Shown here piece by piece: positions 41,507 through 52,674 of a DNA stretch of 64,000 nucleotides. The translations under genes were made by a program, and so were the position numbers. Source of the stretch: Entoloma clypeatum. Its lineage: Eukaryota > Basidiomycota > Agaricomycetes > Agaricales > Entolomataceae. Within the stretch, counting starts at the first letter, position 1. Every line of letters starts with the position of its first letter. The notes beneath the pieces are model-generated. The model was given only the letters and a program-made list of their open reading frames with translations. It did not search any database and had not been told where the DNA came from. Where the stretch lies: the NCBI GenBank assembly GCA_963565915.1, contig OY751488.1, forward strand, positions 2,790,001 through 2,854,000. The letters run 5' to 3'.

Positions 41507-43498
41507 ATGCTCCCTCTCCACCTTCACATCCCAAAATACGTCCCCGTATATTCCAGCGAGCTCCTGTCGCGCCCCAAACTCACTGCATCGACATACTTCG
41601 GCGACGGTCCTCGGATAGCGTCGACGCGTGAATCCTCAGTTCCTGTCGAGGCAGACGCATTACCCCCTCTGTCTGCCTCAATACAATACCATTATGCTAA
41701 TGGTGGTTTCGACTCTCCAATATCCCCCAGTGAAATGTACGAGACCAGCTCCCCCAGCGGTTCCTGCCCTCCCTACCAGACCACCGCACAGCGCGGCCAA
41801 TATGTTACTTTCGCGAGTACCAGTGATGCCAGACCATCTCACGAAACCGCATCATACCTCTCCGATTCGCCTTCCCCGGTGGGTCTGCACGCATCTGCGT
41901 CTTTTCTCCACGCTGCCGGCACTGTGTCTCCACAAGCGAGACATGCCGTCATGCTGTCATCATGTCGACGACATCACCCTCAGGTAGATGGCGACAGCGC
42001 GACCATGTCGGACCACTGCAGCACCGGCATCCCTGTCATAGACAAAGCTGCTCGCGGTGCTGCAATTTCTCAAAATGGTTTCTTGGATTATCGACGCATG
42101 TCGGAGCCTGCCATACTGCGATCATCTAACCCATATGCTTCACAGTCATTCGAAACACCATCGTCGGATCGCCCTCAAGCTTCTCACCTTGATCACACTT
42201 CGGACATGGATGGACCCCGCATTTCAGGGTCTGCCTACATACCTTCTCTGCAGCGAGGGACAAGTATTAGTTCTTTACGAGATTTGCGTCAGTCGCAATT
42301 CACTCATTCACCACCTTCCCCACACCAATATTCCGGTTCTCAACAGCTGGGCAATTACGGGGAAGAGGACGGTCTCGATGGTCCGATCTCACCTTTGCAG
42401 CCCAGTTTTGGTTTCGAAATTGATTCGCCCACTGCTGCATTGCGATTTTTACCATCGAACGAAAACTACTATGGCTCTTCTCCTCCTGGGACGGGGACAT
42501 CTACCTCTTCAGCTCCTCTTATGAGCCCTACGACGCCATCCTCCTTGATCCCAAGTAGCGCAACACTTGCCATAAGAGATTCGAGAGGCAAAACCTACTC
42601 ATTCGTGCCCTTACCTGGCAATAACATGAGGAAGCGACCTCGCCGCCGTTACGACGAAATTGAAAGACTGTATCGGTGCTCCTGGCCTGATTGCATCAAA
42701 GCGTATGGTACTCTCAACCATCTTAACGCTCATGTTACAATGCAGAAACATGGCCCAAAGCGTAACCCAAATGGTGCGCTCTCGATTCTAACACCGATTT
42801 CATCCCCTGTTGACTAGACGATTTATTCAGAATTCAAAGAACTGCGCAAGCAGTGGCGGAAGGCAAAAAAGGACACTGAAATGTCATCTTTGGAAGCCAT
42901 GCAACGGGGTAGCATCACTATCGACAAGCAGGGTCAACATAAACCTCGCCGTTATAATATGAACGATCACTCGAGTTCTTCTCTATATGCTGAACAGCTC
43001 ACAGCGAGCGCGTCTTCTTCCATTCCGATTCTAACTTCTAGCTCAGGCGAGAGGTATCCTGGGCCTGACGCAATTGGCGGAAGCACTGGCGACGAGCATG
43101 CTCATCACCGCTCTATACTTGCCACTGCGGCAAGGCATCGTCATGGGGCTACCCCGGCTTCTTGGCATGGTTCATCCCAATCGAGGCTACATGGGCATCT
43201 ATCGTCCTCACTGCCATCACAGTCGATCGCTCGTGAGAACAATATCAGCCTCCCCCATATGCATACTGTCATGCCCACCTATCCGTCTTTGTCGTATCAT
43301 CATTCCCAGGCGGCCCCCATTGCCATAAATCAGCTACCAGTGGATAGCACACTTTTCACACCCCTCCCGGGACATCACCCACCGATTCTATCAGCTCAGT
43401 ATGAAACTGAGGTATACGAGGCGTACGAGCGAAACCTCGGCGGGCGGCCTAGCACTGGCCATAGCAGCGCAGATCAAGGAAGTGGGGACGAACGTTGA
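41507..43498 (+). CDS. C2H2 zinc-finger transcription factor, CON7-like
   Basis: Two exons, 41507-42773 and 42831-43498, are joined across a 57-base intron and give about 644 residues. The long N-terminal half is low-complexity, rich in S, P, H and Q, as in activators. The conserved core is KRPRRRYDEIERLYRCSWPD followed by YGTLNHLNAHVTMQKHG, one C2H2 finger (C-x4-C, H-x5-H type spacing with a leading basic stretch). It continues after the intron with EFKELRKQWRKAKKD. This core is that of Con7, a morphogenesis regulator in ascomycetes, and of its basidiomycete relatives. The serine/histidine-rich C-terminus is variable. Acts in the nucleus; targets unknown here. ATG choice is the first in frame and could be further upstream. 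Confidence 0.8.
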
Positions 43499-44632
43499 AA
43501 TATGATTTTCTTGGGCGTTCCCTCGACCTCCGGTTTCGGCCTGCCCAAGCATTGATCACTAGAAAAGTGGTCTATCGCCCATGCTTCAGGTGTCACTTCT
43601 GGACCGTTCGAAATATATTTGGTACGTATCTCGACTCCAACGTAATTCTGCTATCGATAACGCCCATCTATCCTTATAATATCTTTTTTTTGTTATTACA
43701 TTTCAATGCATATATTTCTCCCCGATTAATCATTTTGTTTGAACTAGCATTGTCATCACGTCGTGTTATACATTATTAGACCTTTACCTGCGGTGTAATT
43801 GGTGTTCCGTCTCCCATCTACTTTAGCCTTGGATGTCAACAGCATCTACTACTCTCTTGCACCACATGTCCCTACCAACAAATTCAATTGTCGTATCATG
43901 AATTTCAGGTTGGTCGATCTTGGTGAACACGCCCTTGTATTAATCACCTGGATGGATACTAAAGATACAGTATGTACATGTCTTCAAATACCTTGTAAGA
44001 TATATATGGGTACCATAATATGCAGCTTCGATACCGCAGATAACCAAAAAGGTTGAATGGGCGGGTTGCAAGATGCGTATACTTAATACAGGGATGTGTA
44101 ATTCACGGACAATGACTGCAGCTGTCCGAAAGCGGAAAGAACACAACGTGCTTTCGAGTAATTGTCTCTGGGAATGGGTATACTAGTACTACATACCTCA
44201 GGGTCATGAGTCCGGGAGTGCTTCAAGTCCGCAAGAATCGAGGAGCACAGGCAAGACAGTTGTAATCGATTTCATATTGCATCCGCCAACCGGGACTCAA
44301 GAAACCAGGGTCCCGGTGTACAGCCTGGGTGTACGGAAGTAAATGACGCTCGGTAAACTTACTAAGTAACTGAGCTTACGAACTTCGCCCGCTGACATCG
44401 TGACTGTCTGCGTCGAAAGCGCCATTAGGATGGGAATTGGATTTCTGTTTTTCGATCGAAATACGGATGGCGCTGTTCGGCGTTGGGTGCGACGAGGGTG
44501 GCGCTAGGACCTCGTGACGCCCCTCCTGGCAGATTGCGGTTGGTGTGATCGTGGCGCTTCATAACGATAGTGCTGCGCTCGGCTCGACTTCAACTCTGCT
44601 TGACACGTCCATCTACAATCCACCCTTCCAGC
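43499..44632. other. intergenic region between the C2H2 gene and the F-box/RCC1 gene
   Basis: AT-rich after 43600 with poly-T tracts that suit 3' ends; no open frame with a recognisable domain. The last 200 bases carry the upstream region of the next gene. Confidence 0.4.
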
Positions 44633-46860
44633 ATGGTTTCTTTGGCTGAAATACCTATTGAAGTTCTTGTGGACAACATCGTGCCATTGATGCAAGTGTC
44701 TGATATACTGCACCTTGGTTGCACAAACAAAGTACTTATCTTCTCTTCATCATGTCCCATCGGAAATTTGACCCCATGCAAGTTTTTGGCCATGATATGT
44801 TCCGATGACACCCTTTGGAGACGAAGGCTCGAATCTGATTACAATTTTTCTGGGGATGGTACAGCCCGCACCACTGGCTGGCAATTCATCTATCGTGGCC
44901 TTTTCAGACCTAGCGGTAAATTCTCCTCAATCATGTAAATGTTCACTTTAATCACTTCGGCACTTCCGCGCGGCAGTGTACGTTTGGGGGTAAGTAATCC
45001 AACACGATCGGGGGAGAAACCAATACGCATGTCTTGTTCATAGCGAGAGATCAAACGGTAGGCTAGGTTTAGCGCAGTTCCCAAAAGTAACCATTCGAAG
45101 CGGCATTCCGTTTCCGACCCGCCTCCGGATCCCAGGTGTTCGTATTGTGAGCCTTGTGGCGGGGGGAATGTAGGCCGCGTTGCCTCATGCTCTCTCGAGG
45201 ATGGTCTCTCAGATTTCTCTTCTCCTTTCAGGTCATTCCATGCTCTGGATTCCAAAGGCAGGATCTACGTTTGGGGTCAGATCGATTTCATTCGCCCTTT
45301 CTTGACCTTGATCCAAACTTTTACGCAGGAGCGTTGAATGGGACTGGGTTTTTAAGGAGCGATGGTTTTTCGGAACCAGGGAAGTCCACAGGCACCCCTT
45401 TGCGGTTAGAAATGCCGGTTGCAACACGCAGCATCAGGTGGGCAGTCCCCATGACTGTGTTGATACTTTCACTCAGTTACACGAACCAGCTGCGGGAGAT
45501 TTCATGCCTCATCTCTTGATGCCTTGAACCAAATATGGACGTTCACGAGCTGGGGCCGGCCATTCAAGCTGTCATCCAATGTATTCGTCGATGCCGACTC
45601 CAAACCTGTCCAAGTCGAGTGTGGTTGGGGTTTTTCCTCCGTTCTCACCAAATCCGGCGATGTTTACGTCTGGTGGCCATTTTCTGGCCATTTGGAGGAT
45701 ATCATTCGTCAGAAGAATGATGAGCTGAATTTTCAAGGCGATAAGAAGGCGATCGCAAGCCCGGATGGTGTTATCCCCTGTGTAACCTGGTCGTTCGATG
45801 AAGATCCGCTTCGACTACCCTCGATACCTGTCCTTCCTTCGCTCGAAGAACAAGATGAAGAGAAGACCCCGACTCAGCTTGTGAAGATTGCAGGACTAGA
45901 TGGGCACCTCATCGGATTGACTAACGGGGGACATGTTCTCGTATATCGTTCTCTCGAAACGGCGTCAGCCGCCCAGCAAGGGAGATGGCAATACGTACGT
46001 CTTCCTGTGGATATACAAAATCAACATCTGATCATCGGGTGTCTAGCTTCCGGAATTCAGCGAACTCGAAAGAGTGCGGTCTACTTTTGCTCGGCTTGAC
46101 CTGGATCCTCCAGAAAGCATGAAAATCACCCATGTAAATTGATTGCTTTTCTTCATGAACTAATCTTGATCATGTACCAGATTTCTGCCAACTTCATGCA
46201 TTTCATCGCTTACTCGACGGGGTCAAGCTCGATCGTGCTCATGGGTGATACAGACAGTACTCCAGAGTCTGAGCCGAAGATTATCCCTTCTTTACAAAAC
46301 CAGTCGGTCATCTCTGTGGTCCTTGGCGACTACCATAATGTCGCGCTGACCTCAACAGGCAAGACTTTGACCTGGGGTGCATATTCCGAGGGGGCTCTTG
46401 GCCTGGGCGACCCGACCACCCTCCCCCTGGGTAGTCCTGGGGCATTTGCTGCGAAAGAGCAGAGGGAGCGGGCGTTGCAAACTAGAAGAGGGGAGCCTCC
46501 TGCTGTCGAAACGCCAACAGAGGTCAGGTTCGACTATGGAAGGAAGACACCGAAGGACCGGTTCTGTTTCGCCATTGCGGCGGCCGGTTGGCATACAGGT
46601 GCTCTCGTTATCGATCTTGAGGTTGGCGCTGATTCTCTAAACGTGAATCTATTTATCGGAGTCATTTTTTGTTCCAGCCGGATACTAGCGAGGAAAAGGA
46701 AGAGCTACCGTTTGAACCGGAGGACCCCCCTCTCCCACGCGACTTCCGACGCCAAAATAGGCTACCCACACATAGTCCTGGTGAAACACCGCCGATATCC
46801 CCAGGTGCAGGAATTTTCAGGGTCGGCTTTCCGGGTAGAGGGAGTGGTTTTGGTCGTTGA
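44633..46860 (+). CDS. F-box protein with RCC1 repeats, Saf1-like
   Basis: The N-terminus MVSLAEIPIEVLVDNIVPL with LWRRRLESDYNF is an F-box, which would dock on Skp1 in an SCF ubiquitin ligase. It is followed by RCC1-type blade repeats: VYVWGERSNGRLGLAQFP, LVAGGMSFHALDSKGRIYVW, GDVYVWWPFSG, and the late block SVVLGDYHNVALTSTGKTLT with WGAYSEGALGLGD. This order is that of yeast Saf1, which targets vacuolar/lysosomal precursors and adenine deaminase for degradation. Several short introns are needed, for example 44731-44781, 44916-44977 and one near 46624-46676. The tail is proline and glycine rich and ends GRGSGFGR. It converges on the tRNA and the next minus-strand gene. Confidence 0.85.
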
Positions 46861-47078
46861 GATGCGGGTGCAGACCACAAGAAGCGCCGTTCTATCTTGA
46901 TATTTGATGATATCCCTCCTACGTAGATGTTTGATAGAATCGATGCTGGCATTTTCACTCGACGAGTTATGCTGTAGTACACCAGTGTAAGAGGCAATAT
47001 GATCAAAAAGTCCTGTCTTAACATACTGGTGCAGAACAAAGAAATTTCTATTGGCTTGATAGTGTGGTCATACATAGT

Positions 47079-47082
47079 AAAA
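47079..47082 (-). terminator. Pol III terminator of the tRNA-Pro gene
   Basis: On the minus strand TTTT follows the tRNA 3' end after one base, the usual RNA polymerase III stop. Confidence 0.75.
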
Positions 47083-47083
47083 G

Positions 47084-47160
47084 GGCCTGACCGGGAATTG
47101 AACCCGGGACCTCCTCGAAACTTGCCCTAACAAGGAATCATACTACTAGACCATCAGGCC
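47084..47160 (-). tRNA. tRNA-Pro (anticodon AGG) with a probable 6-base intron
   Basis: The 77-base gene has a perfect 7-base-pair acceptor stem GGCCTGA/TCAGGCC, a D-arm GGTCTAGTAGTATGA and a T-arm CCCGGGTTCAATTCCCGG. The anticodon stem CCTTG pairs with CGAGG, leaving a 13-base loop TTAGGGCAAGTTT. A normal 7-base loop TTAGGGT with anticodon AGG results if six bases after position 37 are removed. Without the intron the length matches animal tRNA-Pro at 71. It lies in the convergent gap between two protein genes. Confidence 0.9.
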
Positions 47161-47214
47161 ACGGGAAGGGAAGAGAATACAAGCAAGTTCGTATATACAG
47201 GGTAGAAAGGTAGA

Positions 47215-49256
47215 TTACTTGAACCGAGTCAAGATGTTTCGGAGGGGAACGGGCATGCGGCTTCTCGGTGTGCCATCAGGGTTCGGTTGGCTGATGTTGC
47301 TACCTCGCCGGAAAGTCATATCGTTCATGGTCCATCGCGATGTCGTCGTCGCCCGTGGTGTAGAAGCAGAAGAAGCAGCCTTGGGAGGATTGTTTTCCTT
47401 ATCGGCATCGGATGATTTCACTGCTCGTCCGAGAGATATCGACTTTCGAGCGGAAGTAACTGAAGCACTATGCCGAGCAGATAGAGTGGGACGAAGAGGA
47501 GAAACTGTCCGGCTGAGAGGGCTAGGTGACTTTGAGAAGGATTGGTCTGCGGGAGAAGGAGGAAGACTGGTTCCGGTCTTGTCGAGTTTGGGAATAACAT
47601 GAGAGTTTGGAGGTGTTGGCAGATAAGATCCTGAACTAATACTTTGCTTATTCTCTCCGACCATTTTCGATGCGCGGTAGATCGTGCGTGTACGCAAAGG
47701 ACGTCGAAGGTGGGATGGTGGTGAATGCACAAGAGGCGGGGACGGAGGTTTGAGGACGAGGGGTTTGACCTCAGAGTGATCTGGTTTTTCAGGCAGAGAG
47801 GCAAATCTGACATTCTTACAGCTTTTGAGGATACTTCGCACACCTTTTGGTGAGGAGGGTCTATCTGCAGGAGTTGACGGTGGCGTCAAAGGCAGAGGAG
47901 CAGGTGGCACAGGACTTGGGGGCGAACGAAGAGAGCCAGCGGTGTTCTGAAGTGTGGTTGTGATGCTAGATGAGGTCAGGACTTCGCCAGCAGAGAGAAG
48001 ATTCGATCCGGTCGGGAGTTGTTCGTTTTGAGGAGAGTGACTGGAGAGATCCATCTTACCAATAATTTCCGAGGGTTGACTTCCAAACTCGGTGAGGAGG
48101 GAGACAGCGAAAGCCCAATCGTCGTCTTCACTGTCGATCTGTTCGGACGGTGAGGCAAAACTCATGGCAGAGACAGGAGAGTCGACGACTTGAGAATCTT
48201 CATCAGCTGGCGGTTGTGGATACCTACACTTTGACTTGAGGGTAGCAATCATATCTTCCAAGCCGAGAGAAGATTTGTCGTGGGGAGCGATGCATTCAAG
48301 GTTTGGGGAATAGGCAGAGGGAGAACCCATGAAGGCTGAAGGAATGCTAGGGTATGAATTGGTGGCTATGTGGTGACTTGGGGTAGTGATGAATAAAGGA
48401 GGGAGGAGATCTTTACCGCGGCGTGCAGCAAGGGTAACGGAAGGGTCGTTTGTGAGATGTGTGGAAGGATCGAGCAGGAGAGGAAGGGCGTTGTGAGAGT
48501 CGGAAACGACGAGGGAAGGAGGAAGTATTTTGAGGTTCTGGTGGTCGAGGGCGGCAACGGATTGATCGAGGTCTTGAAGACCGTCTTTGAAGAAAGAGTT
48601 GAGATCTTGCAGTTCGAGCATCATATCAACGACGTCTGGATGCATTGTGGTGGCGGGGACTTGAAGAGACCATCGTTTGGGATTTCCATCGGCATTGAGA
48701 GTGATATCGCGTTTGAAGACCAAGGCCTCGCGATAGGATGGGTTGTGGTGGGATGCGGGGTTGGATTGAAGGGAGGCGGAGGGGCGATTCCGGGGGTTTC
48801 TTCTGGCAGATCGAAGGGCGTGGTAAAACTGGTGGGGAGAAAAGAGAGAGCCTTCGGGATACCAGTTTTCGGCTGGTTTTGTGGGTCGGACACCTCCCCA
48901 CGGGATGTCACCAGGCGGGTCGGATGGCGAAATCTCTGACTGGGGTGGTGGTGAGTAGAGTATAGCGGAAGAGCAGGAGGAAACAGACGGACGAGCCAGA
49001 GAGTGACACGAACGGGCTCGTGGATCTGCTTGGAAAAGCGGGGGAGGGTAGCGATGGAGGTGGTGATGGACAGGTGTTCTGGGCTGTCGGAGGAGGCGAG
49101 CAAAGGTGACATAGGCTTTATGGGGCGGATGGGGAAAGGAGGAACGGCGAGATAGGATTCAGAGGGGATGGAGGACAGAGAGGGGAGAGACTCTGCAAGA
49201 AGCTGGGGAACATCCGGGTCAACGAGGTCGAGGACGTCCAGCGACGACGAGGTCAT
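47215..49256 (-). CDS. conserved proline/serine-rich protein of unknown function
   Basis: Two exons fit best: 49008-49256 (MTSSSLDVLDLVDPDVPQLL onward) and 47215-48939, with an intron near 48940-49007, giving about 657 residues. The second exon holds a well-formed stretch KPAENWYPEGSLFSPHQFYH, then SYREALVFKRDITLNADG followed by WSLQVPA, the most domain-like part. The rest is disordered with many SP and TP sites. KGVRSILKSCKNVRFASL contains KNVRF, a type-1 phosphatase docking motif. I recognise no named family. It is divergent from the ELMO gene, 236 bases apart. The exact donor site of the intron is uncertain. Confidence 0.65.
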
Positions 49257-49492
49257 GGTCGAAGCTGACGGTGGCTGACATAATCTCACCCTACTCACTA
49301 CTACTACTCCTCCTGGTCGTCGGTGAGTTGGTCACTGTCATCGTCCCCCAGCCACATGATGAGTCCTACATTTGCACGTCAGTCAGAGACGTCCGCGTCT
49401 GGGACGCAACTCTTTCGCTCTTTCTGATGCTTCCTTCCCTCTGTCCACCTTCCCCCCCCCAATTCTCACCTTTGACTTGATCGCAGTGCTGC
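49257..49492. promoter_or_regulatory. shared upstream region of two divergent genes
   Basis: 236 bases separate the two start codons. The right half is strongly pyrimidine-rich (CTTCCTTCCC, CCCCCCCC) just before the ELMO start. No specific factor site is claimed. Confidence 0.4.
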
Positions 49493-52379
49493 ATGTCATC
49501 CAATGCCTCTCAACTCAGGCAACATGCCCTCGTCCCAACCAACAACGTCTCCACAACTGACGGCATCACCGTCCGCGCTCGCATAGACCCTACACTCACC
49601 GTCGACGATGTCGTCCGCCAACTCTGTCTCAACCTCAAGATCAAGGACCCACCCGTCAACTATGCCCTCAGAGACGAGACAGACGAGCTCGTCACAAATG
49701 ACAACCTCAGGAAAAAGATCAAGGCAAAGGTCAACCTCAAGTCAGTCCCTTCACTCATGATACACCCCTTGCCAACACCAACACCGTACTCATCAGGCTC
49801 GTCAATTCCCCCATTCGGGAAGCTCGAGAAACTGCAGACAAACTCAGTCAGAGAAACGACAAGAACATCAAGTTGACTCTCTTTTCCCTTCAAAAATTCA
49901 TCCGCGTGCGTCCCCTCAACCCCGCCTATCACCCTCCCTTACCTTCACTTAGGAGGAGCAATTCGCCCACGAGTTCATAAATCACAACGGCCTCGAAGAG
50001 TTGGTCGACATCATTTATTCTTCCAATGGCAATACTCTCGCCGTAAGTATTATCTCTTACCATCGTTCTCGCCCCCTCACCTCGCACCATCCAGTATGCA
50101 TTGACTGCCATGCAAAATCTTATGGAACTGGATTATGGCTGGGCAACTCTCGACCACGGTTTCATCTTCAAAGTCGTTCAGATCTTGTCTTCCCCTCAGT
50201 CTTTAATCAACGTTTGTCGCCCAGCCACTGCCATTCTAAAGAAACTGGTCGAAGCTGATCCAGTGAGTGCCCCCGGACCCGTCATCGCCAGCTCCAGCAA
50301 AGGGCCCCCTCCAGCTCCACCGGGATCAGTGTACCGTTACGGTTTCCCTGTCGTTTTTGAGCAAATGCGCAAGGAAAAGGCCTTGCTTGAGACCGTCGTC
50401 AGTCGACTAGGAAGCGCCGATACCGCGATGGCCCAGCATAGGCGGGTAATGATATTCATCCCTTTCGTTACCTGACTCACCTTATCCCTCAGCATGATGC
50501 TCATCAATTCCCTGCTGTCTCATGCCAGCGATACACGTTGGGAAGAGTTCATCTCGGAACTCGAGCGGTTGAACGTCAGGAAAGCGGTCGTTGTAAGTAA
50601 CTCCACGTTTTCCCAACACGGGTCCCAATGTCTTTGCCATCATCAGCGCCTCATGTCTTTGCACATCATGGAAGACCTGACCTCCTGTATCTTGGATTTC
50701 CAAGCAAACATCATCCGTGTCACGTACCGGAAGAAAACCACTCTGGTCGACACCGAAGCCGAACCCTCTCATGCTGCCGCTCTAGATTATGTCTGGTCCA
50801 ACTCGCAGTTGGAAGTCGGCGTAGATGACCGGGGTGCGCCTCTAAAGTGGCGTCAACTGGGTTTCGATTCAGAGGATATGGTTCAGGAGTTTAGTGAAGT
50901 CGGGATGCTCGGTTTGGACTGTTTGGTATGTATACCTTCTCCTTGAATAGCAACTCGCTGTTGACCAGCACCACCAGAAAAAATTCGCAGAGGCGGACTC
51001 GAATTTTTCAAATGTGCGGCCGCAATGATCGCAGGAATGCGCACCAACTAATCTCTTGCTGCAGGTTGTTCTCGAGCAGCTCAGCCGGCCGCGGGAACGC
51101 AGATGCCCAATTGCGCGAGCATCGAACGAAGTGGTAGAACTCTTGTCCGAGCATTGGGCCATTTTCGCTCCAGGCTGTAGGTCACTCGTGATGTTAAACA
51201 TGGTTTCTGACTTTTATGCTGCTTAGACTCAACATCTACAACCTTCCAGCCCTTTTTCCTCGACTTCTACAAAGTCCATTCCCTTGCGACACATTTTTTC
51301 CTTCGCATGTGGACCGAGAGTGGTGCAGCTGCTGGTGACTTTACTCGAGTGGTTGCCTTGGTCCGCAGTCAGTACGTGCTTTCATGCTACCCTTCCGTTG
51401 TGCATTTCACAGGGTGCTCTGCACAAGAGTCAAAGTTGCCCTGCGCAGCGAAAATGTGCGGCCGTGGCACGAGGTTGAACATGAATTCAATGAACGTGAA
51501 TATCGATCTGTTCGAGATCGTCAAATGAAGGAATTAGAACTAGAAGACGACCTGCTGAGCAAAGTGCCAGTGCGGTGAGTAGCGAGATCAGAAATATGTC
51601 TTCGATTTTGACCATGATTGATACGCCCAGAAATTTGCGCGCCAAGCTTTACAAAGAGTCCTATGAGTTCGTTCGGCAACAGAGGATACAATGTCTCCTT
51701 CAGGGCGCATGGTTTGTCAACGCCTTGCCACAATCTTCTCCCCGGGAAACTATCCGCCGACCTAGCCGCCCTTGGCGCTTCATGAGACTGGTAGGTTGCA
51801 CTATCATCTGTTCCCTCTGGTGTAATCATATCGTCCAAGGATAACGGTCTCAAGTACCTGCATTATGTGGACTCCGCGGTGAAATTTCCTGTTCGCAATG
51901 GCCTCGAAGATCTCCCGGAACGGATCGACGTGTCTATGATCAGTGAGATTGCCACTGGCACCTGTGCTCCCCCACCCAATGTCCTCCGAGATCAAAATGA
52001 TCTTCCCCCGACTTCGTCTCTCGTCTCCTCCCCTCTTTCTTTTTCGCTCTTGAGTACACATGAAGGCTCCTTGGCAGATCAGATTGCCCCTGATCAATCC
52101 CGTTGGGCAGACTGGACGGATGGATTGAATATGCTCCGTCGTGACGGCGGTCATGTCGCATCCAAAGAAACAGCAGGTTTTGTCCAGGCTCTTACGGAGA
52201 TTGGGCTCAAGATCAAGCTTCTAGGTGCGTTCAAATTATGGTTTTCAAGTATGGCAATAATCGACACTGCTTATCCTCCTCACAAAGATCTCTCGGGAGA
52301 GAAGGTTGAAATACCTAGTGGTCTTGTTGCTGGACCACCCCCTACTAATACGGACTTTTTCTTTTCGGATCTGATGTAG
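49493..52379 (+). CDS. ELMO/CED-12 family protein
   Basis: ELMO proteins bind DOCK-type exchange factors and activate Rac-like GTPases for actin and polarity control. About nine short introns are needed. The N-terminal part is ubiquitin-like then armadillo-like (RARIDPTLTVDDVVRQLCLN; FINHNGLEELVDIIYSSNGN). The ELMO domain is clear in LKWRQLGFDSEDMVQEFSEV, GMLGLDCL, KKFAEADSNFSNVVLEQLSR and HSLATHFFLRMWTESGA. A C-terminal PH-like region includes LLQGAWFVNALP, WRFMRLDNGLKYLHYVD and LPERIDVSMISEIATG, and a helical tail follows. A DOCK partner is not in the window. The gene is convergent with the reductase gene. Confidence 0.85.
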
Positions 52380-52674
52380 GATCGTGTATTTGTAGGAATC
52401 AAGTTCATTATCATGTCTGGTAAAGTCAGAATGATCTGGGATGAGCAGTACATGTAGGTATGCAGTTGATGCAGTGAGTGTTATTGTAAAAGATGCCAAA
52501 ATGTAAGTGGGTTGGGATTGCAATGCGTATTGGGGGTTGTATGGAAATGGCAGTGAGTAGATCGGTGATCCAAAAGGAATGGGTGAAAACAACGGGGGTT
52601 GAACCCGGGGGTACAAGCAGTCTATGTGAAAGTCAGATCAAATATGGCAGACATGGTGTAGGGGTGGAAGGTCT

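Noticed and set aside
47084..47160. Reading the tRNA as tRNA-Asn (GTT in the anticodon region)
   Set aside because: That frame leaves no paired anticodon stem, whereas the whole molecule matches tRNA-Pro arm for arm.
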